A stretch of 64,000 bases of DNA from Planococcus shenhongbingii. GTDB taxonomy: Bacteria; Bacillota; Bacilli; Bacillales_A; Planococcaceae. Of this stretch, positions 8,439 through 17,449 are shown one piece after another. The notes below the pieces were generated by a model. That model was not told the DNA's origin. It worked only from the letters and a program-made list of their open reading frames with translations, and ran no database searches. The stretch's first letter is position 1; each line of letters starts with the position of its first letter. The stretch lies in NCBI RefSeq assembly GCF_030413635.1, contig NZ_CP129235.1, forward strand, positions 806,001 through 870,000. The letters run 5' to 3'. Position numbers and translations under genes: made by a program.

Positions 8439-9533
8439 ATGGTCTTTAAACAGATTTTAAAACGAAGCATGCTGGGAATTATGGCTGTCAGTTTGCTGGC
8501 GGCATGTTCTGATAATAGTAAAGATGTGAGTGCTCAAGTAGATGGCAATTCTTTGTCGAAGGATGAAGTAGTGGAAAAAGCGAAAGCGGAAGGTGAAGTG
8601 AATTCAGTAGGCATGCCCGACACATGGGCTAACTGGGAAGAGACTTGGAATGAAATAGAAACCGAGTTTAACATAGACCACACTGATACAGATATGTCGA
8701 GTGCGGAAGAGTTGGCAAAATTCGAAGCGGAAAAAGACAATGCCTCTGCGGATATCGGTGATGTTGGAATTGCTTTCGGACCAATTGCGGAAGAAAAAGG
8801 ATTGACTCAAGCTTATAAAACAAGTTATTGGGATGATATTCCGGAATGGGCGAAAGATGATGAAGGCCATTGGGTAGTCGGATATACAGGCACTATGGCT
8901 TTTCTGACGGATACCAGCAATGTTAAAAATCCGCCGAAATCATGGGAAGACATTAAAAATGGCGATTATGTTGTAAGCATTGGCGATGCCTTAACGGCGA
9001 ACCAGGCGCAATTTGCCATTTTAGGAGCGGCGATGGCTTTTGGCGGCGATGAAAATAACCTGCAGCCGGGCATCGACTTTTTCGCTGAACTGGCTGAGCA
9101 GGGACGTCTGCAGGGAGATCCGACGGTAGCAAACCTTGAAAAAGGGGAAATTGATGTGGCCATCATGTGGGATTTCAATGCATTGGGTTACAGCAACCAA
9201 ATTGACGAATCCCGATTCGATGTTGTCATTCCTGAAGAAGGGTCGGTTACTTCCGGGTATGCCACTGTAATCAATAAATATGCTCAACATCCACATGCGG
9301 CGATGTTAGCAAGAGAGTATATCCTGTCTGATGAAGGGCAAGAAAACTTGGCGAAAGGCTATGCCCGTCCAATCCGTGAAAATATAGAACTTTCACCGGA
9401 AGTGAAAGCGATGCTGCTGCCGGATGAAATGTATGAAAAAGCAAAACCGGTCGAAGACCAGGCTGCTTGGGAAGAAGCAACAAAAAAAATCCCGCAAATG
9501 TGGCAGGAGCAGGTATTGATCCATGGCAACTAA
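8439..9533 (+). CDS. ABC transporter substrate-binding lipoprotein (Fbp/PotD-like)
   Basis: Extracytoplasmic binding protein of 364 residues. The signal ends in a lipobox LAAC at about residues 20-23. The body resembles type-2 periplasmic binding proteins of the iron/polyamine/aminoethylphosphonate group (GYTGTMAFLTDTSNVKNPPKSWED, IMWDFNALGYS). ATG lies after ACGGAGG. The gene overlaps the next by 11 bases. The substrate cannot be read from sequence; the phosphatase-type neighbours suggest a phosphorylated organic compound. Confidence 0.85.
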   Translation: MVFKQILKRSMLGIMAVSLLAACSDNSKDVSAQVDGNSLSKDEVVEKAKAEGEVNSVGMPDTWANWEETWNEIETEFNIDHTDTDMSSAEELAKFEAEKDNASADIGDVGIAFGPIAEEKGLTQAYKTSYWDDIPEWAKDDEGHWVVGYTGTMAFLTDTSNVKNPPKSWEDIKNGDYVVSIGDALTANQAQFAILGAAMAFGGDENNLQPGIDFFAELAEQGRLQGDPTVANLEKGEIDVAIMWDFNALGYSNQIDESRFDVVIPEEGSVTSGYATVINKYAQHPHAAMLAREYILSDEGQENLAKGYARPIRENIELSPEVKAMLLPDEMYEKAKPVEDQAAWEEATKKIPQMWQEQVLIHGN

Positions 9534-10344
9534 TCGAGTCGTTCTAATCGTCGTAGATGCCCTCCGGTTTGATACAGCTTGCAGCCATATGGGCTATATG
9601 CAGCATTTAGTGGAAAGCGGCGTGGCTGCGCGTTATCAAGTGCGTTCAGAAGTTCCCGCCCTGTCCCGCCCATTATACGAGACCATTCTGACAGGTACAC
9701 CACCTATTGTCCATGGCATCAACAGCAACCGGACGGTGCGGCTATCGACTCAGCAAAGCTTGTTCCATTTGGCAAAAAGCAGCGGAAAAAAGACCGCCGC
9801 CGCCGCTTATCATTGGGTGAGTGAGTTGTATAATTCAGCGCCGTTCAATGTCATGGAAGATCGGATTCAACTGGATACAGGACTGCCGATTGAAAACGGC
9901 TTATTTTATTTCGAAGACCATTACCCGGATAGCCACCTCTTTGCGGAAGCTTCGTGGTTACTGAAGCAAAAAAAACCCGATTTTCTCTATATCCATCCAA
10001 TGAATGTGGATGATGATGGCCACAAGTTTACAGCGGATTCAAAAGAATACCGGAATCGCGTGCTTTCAGTCGACGCCTTGCTTTCAGTCTTTCTTCCATT
10101 ATGCATGGAACGGGGATACGACGTTATCGTCACTGCTGACCACGGAATGACGGCAGACGGCAACCACGGCGGAAACACAGCTGAAGATCGTCACGTCCCG
10201 CTGTTTGTGCTATCTGACAAAGTGGCAGCCGCGGTATCGGATGAGCTTGTCTCCCAGTTGGAGATTGCCCCGCTGGTCTGCCGGTTGCTGGAAATTGAAC
10301 CGTCAGAAGCCATGGTTTCTTTAACGCTCGAAGGGTGCCGTTGA
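9523..10344 (+). CDS. Alkaline-phosphatase-superfamily hydrolase (phosphodiesterase/nucleotide pyrophosphatase type)
   Basis: 273-residue two-metal phosphoesterase. Metal and nucleophile motifs are VDALRFD (D12), the LSRP segment with a probable serine nucleophile S48, and ADHGMTADGNHGG (D206, H207 and a later histidine). No signal peptide is visible, so it probably acts inside the cell on imported substrate. It lies between the binding-protein gene and the permease genes, which links its reaction to the imported molecule. Phosphonoacetate hydrolases and phosphodiesterases belong to the same superfamily, so the exact bond cleaved is open. Confidence 0.82.
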   Translation: MATNRVVLIVVDALRFDTACSHMGYMQHLVESGVAARYQVRSEVPALSRPLYETILTGTPPIVHGINSNRTVRLSTQQSLFHLAKSSGKKTAAAAYHWVSELYNSAPFNVMEDRIQLDTGLPIENGLFYFEDHYPDSHLFAEASWLLKQKKPDFLYIHPMNVDDDGHKFTADSKEYRNRVLSVDALLSVFLPLCMERGYDVIVTADHGMTADGNHGGNTAEDRHVPLFVLSDKVAAAVSDELVSQLEIAPLVCRLLEIEPSEAMVSLTLEGCR

Positions 10345-10400
10345 TTTCGGAAATCAGGGTTTGCTTGGAAAACTAAGATAAGCTACAAATTGATATGCAG

Positions 10401-10422
10401 CAGAAAGGCTTTTGCCTTTCTG
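10401..10422 (+). terminator. Intra-operon hairpin, weak terminator or processing site
   Basis: CAGAAAGGC and GCCTTTCTG form a perfect 9-bp stem with a TTTT loop, followed by the T-rich TATTCTTT. It lies between the hydrolase and first permease genes and may lower permease expression relative to the binding protein. Confidence 0.5.
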
Positions 10423-10448
10423 TATTCTTTAATGGAAGCAGTGATATT

Positions 10449-11282
10449 TTGACACCGAAAAGAAAGTCTTTGCTCTTGCTCATTCCGTTCATCATTCTCA
10501 TGCTCATGTTCTTTGCCTTGCCTTTGGTTAATATGTTCATTTCAAGTTTTACTGACAGCGACGGCTTCACCATGAATCAGTATAAAACGACTTTGACAAG
10601 CAGTTATATTTTACAAGGGTTTAAAAACAGCATTACGCTGTCAGCCGTTTCTGCTTTGGTCGCGCTTGTCGTGACGCTGTTTGCGGTTTACGCAATGATG
10701 CGCTTCTCGGATCCGGTAAGAGAACGGATCTTGGTCATGATCAATTTAACTTCGAATTTTTCAGGTATTCCCTTGGCGTTTGCATTTATTGTCCTGCTTG
10801 GGAATAGCGGCCTGTTTACTTTAATGTTTGAAAAATGGGGGATTGATGCATTTTCTTCTTTTTCTTTGTATAGCTGGAGCGGTTTGTTGCTCATCTATAT
10901 CTATTTCCAATTGCCGCTTTCACTCATGCTCCTATATCCGATTTACTACGGAATCCAGCAGCAGTGGAAAGATGCCGCTGCCTTGCTCGGAGCCAATACG
11001 ATTCAGTTCTGGATGAAAATCGGAATTCCGGTCATGCTTCCGGGAATCGTCGGGACATTCAGCATATTGTTTGCCAACGCGATGGGTGCGTATGCGTCGG
11101 CTTATGCCCTCACCGGCAGCAGCTTCAATCTAGCAGCTATCCGAATCGGAACTTTGCTGTCCGGAGATATTTTTGCCCAACCGGAACTTGCCAGTGCCAT
11201 AGCCGTGCTGCTCGGGGCAACGATGATTTCAGCGATGATCCTGAGTGAATGGAGCATTAAGAAAACGAGGAGGAATCTATGA
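10449..11282 (+). CDS. ABC transporter permease, subunit 1
   Basis: Integral membrane component with about six helices and an EAA-like loop (WKDAAALLGANTIQFWMKIGI). The start is placed at TTG 10449, giving MTPKRKSLLLLIPF, behind GGAAG at 10434. A longer frame from ATG 10395 would begin on top of the hairpin at 10401-10422, which argues against it. It overlaps the second permease start. Family: binding-protein-dependent transport inner membrane component, Fbp/Pot type. Confidence 0.83.
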   Translation: MTPKRKSLLLLIPFIILMLMFFALPLVNMFISSFTDSDGFTMNQYKTTLTSSYILQGFKNSITLSAVSALVALVVTLFAVYAMMRFSDPVRERILVMINLTSNFSGIPLAFAFIVLLGNSGLFTLMFEKWGIDAFSSFSLYSWSGLLLIYIYFQLPLSLMLLYPIYYGIQQQWKDAAALLGANTIQFWMKIGIPVMLPGIVGTFSILFANAMGAYASAYALTGSSFNLAAIRIGTLLSGDIFAQPELASAIAVLLGATMISAMILSEWSIKKTRRNL

Positions 11283-12067
11283 TGAAGAAAAAGGGGCTCC
11301 CTGACCTATTCTTGTTTTTTCTAGTTCTTTACTTGGTATTGCCCATTATTGCCACGGCGCTTTATGCTTTTGCAACGAAATGGAACAGTACAGTATTTCC
11401 GGAAGGGCTAACCTTCCAATGGCTGAAAGTGCTGTTCCAGGATGCCGACTTCATTCAAGCATTCGGACGTTCGGTTTTGTTGTCTGGAGGCGCAGTCCTT
11501 CTTGCCTTCCTATTCATTGTTCCGGCGATATTCGTCGTGGTGCTGTATTTTCCGAAATATGAAAAATGGATGCAAACCATTGTTGTCCTGGTCTATGCTT
11601 TCCCGGGCGTCATTTTAGCGGTTGGCTTGATCCGTACATACTCCCAATTTGGAGTGCCGATGATTTTGGCGGTGTTAGGCGCTTATGTCATTAGCATTTT
11701 TCCTTATATTTACCAAGGAACACGCAACAGCCTTAGAAACATTAACGCTAAACAATTATTGGATGCAGCGGAGCTATTGGGTGCTTCAAAGCTGCAGGCT
11801 TTTTCGAAAGTCTTGCTGCCAGCAGTATATCCAGGGCTATTCGTCGGTGCTTTATTGTCGTTCTCGATTTTATTCGGGGAGTTTGTGCTCATCAACCTGG
11901 TCGTCGGCTCAAGATTTGAAACCGTTCAAATCTATTTGATGGAAAAACTGAGCACCAGTGGCCATGTGGCGAGTGCAGTTGTCTTTGTATATCTTGTGTT
12001 GATGGGGATTCTGACTTTGGCGATCTCCATATTGACAAAACAATCGAAAGGCCTGGTGAAGTCATGA
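11282..12067 (+). CDS. ABC transporter permease, subunit 2
   Basis: 261-residue permease with about six helices and an EAA loop (DAAELLGASKLQAFSKVLLPA). ATG 11282 is preferred (8 bases after AGGAGG), though ATG 11279 is possible. Its end overlaps the ATPase start by four bases (ATGA type). Partner of the preceding permease in a heterodimeric channel. Confidence 0.85.
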   Translation: MKKKGLPDLFLFFLVLYLVLPIIATALYAFATKWNSTVFPEGLTFQWLKVLFQDADFIQAFGRSVLLSGGAVLLAFLFIVPAIFVVVLYFPKYEKWMQTIVVLVYAFPGVILAVGLIRTYSQFGVPMILAVLGAYVISIFPYIYQGTRNSLRNINAKQLLDAAELLGASKLQAFSKVLLPAVYPGLFVGALLSFSILFGEFVLINLVVGSRFETVQIYLMEKLSTSGHVASAVVFVYLVLMGILTLAISILTKQSKGLVKS

Positions 12068-13068
12068 GTTATGTCCAAATAGAAAACCTTGAAAAAACCT
12101 ACGGTGCCTCCACCGTTCTTTCTTCCATTGATATGTCGATTGAAAAAGGAGAATTCGTTACGCTTCTTGGCCCGAGTGGCTGCGGCAAAAGCACCATTTT
12201 GCGCATCATTGCCGGGTTAACGGAAGCCACATCGGGCAAAGTAAAAATCGAAAACAAAAACATGGAAAAAGTGCCGACTAAAAAACGTGAAATCGGCATG
12301 GTGTTCCAATCCTATGCGTTGTTCCCCAATATGACGGTTTATGAAAATGTGGCCTTTGGCTTGAAAATCAATAAAATGCCTGCAGGAGAAATAGAAACAA
12401 AAGTGCGGGAAATCTTGGAGATTGTCCATCTGTCCGATAAAGGAGCTGCCTACCCTCATGAATTATCCGGAGGCCAGCAGCAGCGGGTGGCATTGGCGCG
12501 GGCTTTGATCGTCAAACCGAAAGTGCTGCTGCTGGATGAGCCGCTTAGCGCGCTGGATGCCCAAATCCGAAAAAAACTGCAGGCGGATTTGCGTTCCATC
12601 CAAAAGAAAATGGGAATTACGATGATTCTCGTAACGCATGACCAGGAAGAAGCAATGGCTGTATCGGATAAGATTTTTGTCATGAATAAAGGGGAAATTG
12701 CCCAATGGGGAACGCCCACTGAAATCTATACCAAGCCCAAAACAGAGTTTATTGCAAACTTCATCGGCCATTACAATGTCTTCGAAAAAATGGAACTGGA
12801 AGGGCTGCTAGGAGAAACAGTAGCGAAAATAGGAGACAAACTGGCGATTCGTCCAGAAGCGATTTCGTTTGAAGGAAATGCTGCGGACTACCGTCTAAAA
12901 GCGGTCGCCCAAAAATCAGTGATGAGCGGAAACGTCATTCGCACCGTATTCCAGTCAGGAAAGCGGGAGTTTTCTGTAGAACAGCTGCATCACCGCGGGT
13001 ATTCGATTGAAGTTGGAAAGGAATACGAATGTTATGTCGCGCCGGAAGATGTGATTGATTTAACATGA
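12064..13068 (+). CDS. ABC transporter ATP-binding protein (PotA/FbpC type)
   Basis: 334-residue ATPase with Walker A GPSGCGKST, Q-loop QSYALFP, signature LSGGQQQRVALARAL, Walker B VLLLDEPLSALD, H-loop THD and a C-terminal TOBE-like regulatory domain (about residues 255-334, LAIRPEAISFEG). It energises the preceding two permeases. Overlaps the DeoR gene by four bases. Confidence 0.9.
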   Translation: MSYVQIENLEKTYGASTVLSSIDMSIEKGEFVTLLGPSGCGKSTILRIIAGLTEATSGKVKIENKNMEKVPTKKREIGMVFQSYALFPNMTVYENVAFGLKINKMPAGEIETKVREILEIVHLSDKGAAYPHELSGGQQQRVALARALIVKPKVLLLDEPLSALDAQIRKKLQADLRSIQKKMGITMILVTHDQEEAMAVSDKIFVMNKGEIAQWGTPTEIYTKPKTEFIANFIGHYNVFEKMELEGLLGETVAKIGDKLAIRPEAISFEGNAADYRLKAVAQKSVMSGNVIRTVFQSGKREFSVEQLHHRGYSIEVGKEYECYVAPEDVIDLT

Positions 13069-13847
13069 CTTTTTCTAAACTCGAAAGATTCCATTATATA
13101 CTCAATCAGTTGCTGGAAAAACAGAGAATATCTGTTGGGGACATTGCCGAACAATTGGAAGTCGCACCGGAAACTATCCGGAGAGATCTGGGAGAATTGG
13201 AAGAGCGAAAATTATTGACCCGTGTACACGGTGGAGCTGTCCATTTTGTTAATCTTCGGGTTGAACCGCAATTCAAACGGAAAATGGATATGCAGAAAGA
13301 AGCAAAACGGCAAATTGCCAAAGTTGCTGCCAGCCGGATTATAGATGGCGATACCATCGGAGTGGACACTGGCAGTACGACGGTATACCTGGCAGATTAT
13401 TTAGACGGCTTGCATAACCTGACCGTAGTCACCAATTCACTCGCTGCTGCTGAGCGTTTTAACCTCGCATTGGAAGAAGGGCGGATAACCGGAAAAGTGA
13501 TTTTGCTGGGAGGCATTACAAACCCGGCACAAGCTTCAGTGGCCGGTTCCATAACTATCGAATGGCTAAATAAAATGAATCTGGATAAAGCCTTTTTATC
13601 TTGCGGCGGCATAAAAGATGGAACCGTCTTTGACTTTGACATGGACGAATCGCTGGTTTCGTCAAAAATGCTGGAGCGGAGCGGCAGCCGGATCTTGATG
13701 GCAGATGCTTCTAAAATCGGGCAGCAATCGTTTTACAGCATTTGCGGCATGGATGAACTAAGCGAAGTCCTCTGTGATGGGCCATGCCCAAAAGACTGGC
13801 CGGAATACGAGCAGCTATGGACGGTAGTTGAAGGAGGAATAGAATGA
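13065..13847 (+). CDS. DeoR/GlpR-family transcriptional regulator
   Basis: 260 residues. The N-terminal DeoR helix-turn-helix (about 20-55, ISVGDIAEQLEVAPETIRRDL) is followed by the sugar-phosphate-isomerase-like effector domain with the GVDTGSTT and VVTNSLAAAERF loops that bind phosphorylated effectors in this family. It is translationally coupled to the transporter, so it probably senses the phosphorylated product or substrate. Candidate target: the TTTGTTT repeats upstream of the operon. Confidence 0.88.
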   Translation: MTFSKLERFHYILNQLLEKQRISVGDIAEQLEVAPETIRRDLGELEERKLLTRVHGGAVHFVNLRVEPQFKRKMDMQKEAKRQIAKVAASRIIDGDTIGVDTGSTTVYLADYLDGLHNLTVVTNSLAAAERFNLALEEGRITGKVILLGGITNPAQASVAGSITIEWLNKMNLDKAFLSCGGIKDGTVFDFDMDESLVSSKMLERSGSRILMADASKIGQQSFYSICGMDELSEVLCDGPCPKDWPEYEQLWTVVEGGIE

Positions 13848-14851
13848 TGAAGATGGATTATCACGTTCATTTGGAAGAAGGACCCTATACATTGAACTGG
13901 CTGGAACGCACTTCTAAGACCTTTGCGTCCTTCGAAACGCCAAGTGATTTGAAGAAAGGCTCGAAGGAATTTATGATCTGGCAAGTCAAGCAGTTACAAG
14001 ACCGGATGGCATACGGTTGCTTTAGCAGTTTCTGGCTGGACTTGTATTTGGAAAAAGCGAAGCAGTTAGGCTTGAAGGAAGTCGGCATCGTTGACCATTT
14101 ATATCGCTTTAAAGAAACACGGAGTTATTTTGAAAAAAATATGATTCTCGATCATTCTCATCCCATCGGGAAAGTTCAATCAGACTGGCTGGACCAGGTC
14201 ATGACGGAGAAAATGGATGATTTTGTTGACGCAATCGTAAGGGAAAAAGAAAAATGGAAACTGCAAGGAATTGAATTGAAGCTCGGCATCGAAGCGGATT
14301 ATTTTAAAGGCTGCGAAGCGGAGCTGGTGGAACTGTTAGGAGAATATCCTTGGGATTTCGTTATCGGATCCGTTCACTTTATAGACGGATGGGGATTCGA
14401 TAACCCTCAAACCGCCTATGCTTTCCAGAAGTTTGATCTAAAGGATTTATACAATCAATTTTATGCCACTGTGGAAAGCGCCATCCGGTCAGAGTTATTT
14501 GATTTTGTAGCGCATTTGGATAATTTAAAAGTCTTTAACTATCAGGTGGAAGATGTGGCGTTCAATCAAAAATGGCACGAAGCCATAGCGGATGCGCTCG
14601 TCGAAACAAAAACTGCCACCGAAGTGAATGCTGGGCTGTATTACCGGTATCCGGTGAAGGAAATGTGCCCGGGACCATCCTTTTTAAAAACTTTAGCGGA
14701 GCGGGGAGTCGAATTCACTTTGTCATCCGATAGCCATTATCCGGACGATCTTGGAAATTATACAGCTGAAAATAGCGAGAAGTTAAAAGATTTGGGCATA
14801 AAAAGATTAGTGAGCTTTAATCAGCGGATGAAAAAGTATCACTATATATGA
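13844..14851 (+). CDS. PHP-domain phosphatase (histidinol-phosphatase-like)
   Basis: 335-residue polymerase-and-histidinol-phosphatase (PHP) metal hydrolase. The metal-ligand motifs are complete: DYHVHLE, IVDHLYRF, GIEADYF, GSVHFIDGW, AHLDNLKVF and SSDSHYPDDLG. No histidine biosynthesis genes are nearby, so true histidinol phosphatase activity is unlikely. In this operon it probably dephosphorylates, or opens a cyclic phosphate of, the compound released by the hydrolase at 9523. ATG follows AAGGAGG and overlaps the DeoR stop. Confidence 0.85.
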   Translation: MMKMDYHVHLEEGPYTLNWLERTSKTFASFETPSDLKKGSKEFMIWQVKQLQDRMAYGCFSSFWLDLYLEKAKQLGLKEVGIVDHLYRFKETRSYFEKNMILDHSHPIGKVQSDWLDQVMTEKMDDFVDAIVREKEKWKLQGIELKLGIEADYFKGCEAELVELLGEYPWDFVIGSVHFIDGWGFDNPQTAYAFQKFDLKDLYNQFYATVESAIRSELFDFVAHLDNLKVFNYQVEDVAFNQKWHEAIADALVETKTATEVNAGLYYRYPVKEMCPGPSFLKTLAERGVEFTLSSDSHYPDDLGNYTAENSEKLKDLGIKRLVSFNQRMKKYHYI

Positions 14852-14897
14852 TAAAACGATTGCCAAGAAATCATTTTTAAATACATAGAAAGTGGTA

Positions 14898-14936
14898 AGC
14901 CTTTAAAGCATTGAAAAATGCTTTAAAGGCTTTTTG
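14898..14936. terminator. Bidirectional terminator between PHP and TetR genes
   Basis: AGCCTTTAAAGCAT and ATGCTTTAAAGGCT form a 14-bp perfect stem with a TGAAAA loop. T runs occur on the + side. The stem overlaps the stop region of the convergent TetR gene. Confidence 0.85.
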
Positions 14937-15540
14937 TTTTGGCAGCAATATTTTCTAATAAAAGTGTTTTAATGAACTTCTGCGCTTCTTCAACCAAATC
15001 GAAGTCTTCCCCGAATATCAGCCAGTCATATAAAGTCCCGCGCATACAACGAGTGATCAGCATAGTGATTTCATTGGTGGGGATATCTGCAGAGAATTCT
15101 CCTGAAGCCTGGCCTTCTTCAACGAGTGAATGGATGATTTTAAAAAGAAGCCGGTCGGTATCTGACAGTGATTTAGGCTGGTTGGGAATCAATGCGCTGA
15201 CATAGACGGTCCGCATTAAATCTTTTCCTAAATCATCTCTAAAGTAAGTCATTTGGGATTTTGCCAGCAATAAAATCTTTTCACTGGCTGTTAAATCCCC
15301 CGGCATTGAACTTATAAAGTTTGCGTAAAACTCATCGATTTCTCTGAATTTTTCAATGAATATTTCATATTTGGATTTGAAATGGACATAGAAGGCGCCT
15401 TTTGAAGTTTTGCTGGCTTCTACTATTTCATCAACTGTTACATCATTAAAGCCTTTTGCGCTAAAAAGTTTTAAGGCGGTTTCTAAAATTTTCTTTTTTG
15501 TTTGCTGAGATTTTATCTGTCTGGATGTAGGCGATGACAT
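14923..15540 (-). CDS. TetR-family regulator
   Basis: 205 residues. The N-terminal TetR helix-turn-helix (about residues 10-55) reads KILETALKLFSAKGFNDVT and then SKGAFYVHFKSKYEIF. The C-terminal half is a variable ligand domain. The ATG at 15540 is chosen because it lies 8 bases after GGAGG; an upstream TTG at 15546 is too close. Divergent from the acyl-CoA ligase gene, so it is likely its repressor, in the manner of Bacillus FadR-type regulators that respond to acyl-CoAs. Confidence 0.9.
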   Translation of the reverse strand: MSSPTSRQIKSQQTKKKILETALKLFSAKGFNDVTVDEIVEASKTSKGAFYVHFKSKYEIFIEKFREIDEFYANFISSMPGDLTASEKILLLAKSQMTYFRDDLGKDLMRTVYVSALIPNQPKSLSDTDRLLFKIIHSLVEEGQASGEFSADIPTNEITMLITRCMRGTLYDWLIFGEDFDLVEEAQKFIKTLLLENIAAKTKSL

Positions 15541-15691
15541 ACTCAAGTCCTCCTTTGTCAGGTGCAGTACTGGCTTTCAGCTGGTTTATGGGGGATATCA
15601 TCTATTATACATATTTTCATGGAGCTAATCTTATTAGCGGAATAGAACAAAGAGGTATTGAACAATAGTTTTGAAGATTCCGAAAAATAGA

Positions 15692-15720
15692 TTGACGAAT
15701 GAGAAAGGGCTCTCTATACT
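15692..15720 (+). promoter_or_regulatory. Promoter of the acyl-CoA ligase operon
   Basis: TTGACG (15692-15697), exactly 17 bases, TATACT (15715-15720): a strong sigma-A match, which fits a gene kept down by a repressor. Confidence 0.75.
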
Positions 15721-15748
15721 AATTTCAAAGACTGTAGTTTGTGAAATT
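15721..15748 (+). promoter_or_regulatory. Inverted repeat, candidate TetR operator
   Basis: AATTTCA (15721-15727) and TGAAATT (15742-15748) are perfect inverted arms, with a second CAAA/TTTG pair inside. The repeat abuts the -10 box and covers the expected transcription start, an ideal repressor position. Confidence 0.55.
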
Positions 15749-15832
15749 AATCTAGAGCCTGCTTTTTAAGAATTTATAAAAGCGCTCTCTACAAATGTCG
15801 GCAAGCTTTAAGGGAAGAAGGAGAGTTGACAT

Positions 15833-17407
15833 ATGGATATTATCGGCAATAGAACCTTGAAAGATGTATTGAGGGAACAGACGGAACGTTATCCCGACAA
15901 AACCATTTTGCTTTTTGAGGATTTAGAGCACGAAATTTCAGAAATGACTTATCGGGAATTTTCAGAATCTGTCAATCGTTTAAGTAATGCGTTTCTCCGG
16001 TTAGGGGTTTCCAAAGGAAAGCATGTAACTTTGCATCTCCCTAATTGCCTGGAATTTATGACTTCGTGGTTTGCGCTGGCAAATATAGGAGCCATTATGG
16101 TTCCGACAAATATTTTGTCTACAAGGGATGAAATGGAATATATACTGAATCATTCAGAGTCTGTCCTGCTTATTACAGAAGAAGATTATTTGGACAAGTT
16201 TACAGAAACTGCTGAACAATTGCCGCATTTGGAAGAAATCGTGCTGGCACGGACCAAAAGCAGCCAATTTGCCAAAAAAGATATGGCGAAGTTGATGGAA
16301 AGCTCGGAAGCAAGCGCTCCTGATATTTCAATCGATACCGAGGATGTTGCGGCTATGCTCTATACGTCAGGCACTACGTCAAAGCCAAAAGGCGTCCAAG
16401 TGACCCATGCAAATTATCTCTATACCGGCGAAGTGATGTCGAAATCCATTCGGCTGACGCCTGATGACAGGCAATTGATCGTGCTGCCGTTATTCCATGG
16501 AAATGCCCAATATTATTCCACTATGTCAGCTTTGGTTGTTGGGGGAAGCATCGCGATCACAGAAAAATTCAGCGCTTCCCGCTATTTTGTACAGGCTGAA
16601 AAGTTAGGGGCTACAGTCGGTTCTTTATTTGCAGCACCGATTCGCATGATTATGGCGCAGAAATACAAACATTCTTTCCGAGAGCATTCGTTGCGCGTCA
16701 TCTGGTTTGCCCAATCTGTAACAGAAGAACAATTAAACGAGTTTGAAGAAAAATATAATGTCCCCTTGCTGCAAATGTATGGAATGACTGAAACTGTCGG
16801 AGTTCCTTTGATGAATCCGTTAGACGGCGTCCGCAAAAACATGAGCATCGGAAGGCCGACAATAGGATACGAAGTAAAAATTATTGACGCCGAAGGAAAT
16901 GAAACAAAGCAAGGAGAACCAGGCCAGATTATTGTTAAAGGAATACCTGGAAGAACTTTGATGAAAGCGTATTTCAAGAATCCGGTTGCCACCGCGGAAA
17001 CATTGAAGGATGGCTGGCTGCATACCGGAGACAATGGAATGGTCGGGGAAGATGGATATTTTTATTTTGTGGACCGCATCAAAGACATGTTCAAGCGGGC
17101 AGGAGAGAATGTGGCAGCAAATGAAGTTGAAAGCGTCATAGCGGATTATCCAGGAGTATACGAAGTGGCGGTTGTCAGCATCCCTGATGAGATAAGAGAT
17201 GAAGCGATCAAAGCATTCGTCATTCTCCAGGAACACGCTGAAGTTGCAGAAGAAGAACTCATTGAACATTGCAGAACGCGGCTGGCGAAGTTCAAAGTTC
17301 CGGACATGATTGAATTTGTAGAAGATTTCCCAAGAACTTCAGTTGGGAAAATCCAAAAGCATATATTGCGGAAAATGGATTCTCAAATATCCAGTCAGCA
17401 ATCCTGA
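15833..17407 (+). CDS. AMP-forming acyl-CoA synthetase/ligase
   Basis: Activates a carboxylic acid to its CoA thioester via an acyl-adenylate. 524 residues. The P-loop-like AMP motif LYTSGTTSKPKGV is near residue 180, the adenylate motif YGMTE near 315, TGDNG and the hinge DRIKDMFKRAGENV near 415, and the catalytic lysine is in SVGKIQKH near the C terminus. ATG 15833 follows GAAGGAG. It is followed after 42 bases by an MFS carrier that may import its substrate, and is divergent from the TetR gene. Substrate not assignable; medium-chain, aromatic or carnitine-type acids are all possible. Confidence 0.9.
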   Translation: MDIIGNRTLKDVLREQTERYPDKTILLFEDLEHEISEMTYREFSESVNRLSNAFLRLGVSKGKHVTLHLPNCLEFMTSWFALANIGAIMVPTNILSTRDEMEYILNHSESVLLITEEDYLDKFTETAEQLPHLEEIVLARTKSSQFAKKDMAKLMESSEASAPDISIDTEDVAAMLYTSGTTSKPKGVQVTHANYLYTGEVMSKSIRLTPDDRQLIVLPLFHGNAQYYSTMSALVVGGSIAITEKFSASRYFVQAEKLGATVGSLFAAPIRMIMAQKYKHSFREHSLRVIWFAQSVTEEQLNEFEEKYNVPLLQMYGMTETVGVPLMNPLDGVRKNMSIGRPTIGYEVKIIDAEGNETKQGEPGQIIVKGIPGRTLMKAYFKNPVATAETLKDGWLHTGDNGMVGEDGYFYFVDRIKDMFKRAGENVAANEVESVIADYPGVYEVAVVSIPDEIRDEAIKAFVILQEHAEVAEEELIEHCRTRLAKFKVPDMIEFVEDFPRTSVGKIQKHILRKMDSQISSQQS

Positions 17408-17449
17408 AAAATTCAACAACAAAGTAAGTCCACAAAAAAGGAGATGCAT

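Noticed and set aside
15777..15790. cre site in the acyl-CoA ligase leader
   Set aside because: TAAAAGCGCTCTCT has two mismatches to the consensus, including the fixed G.
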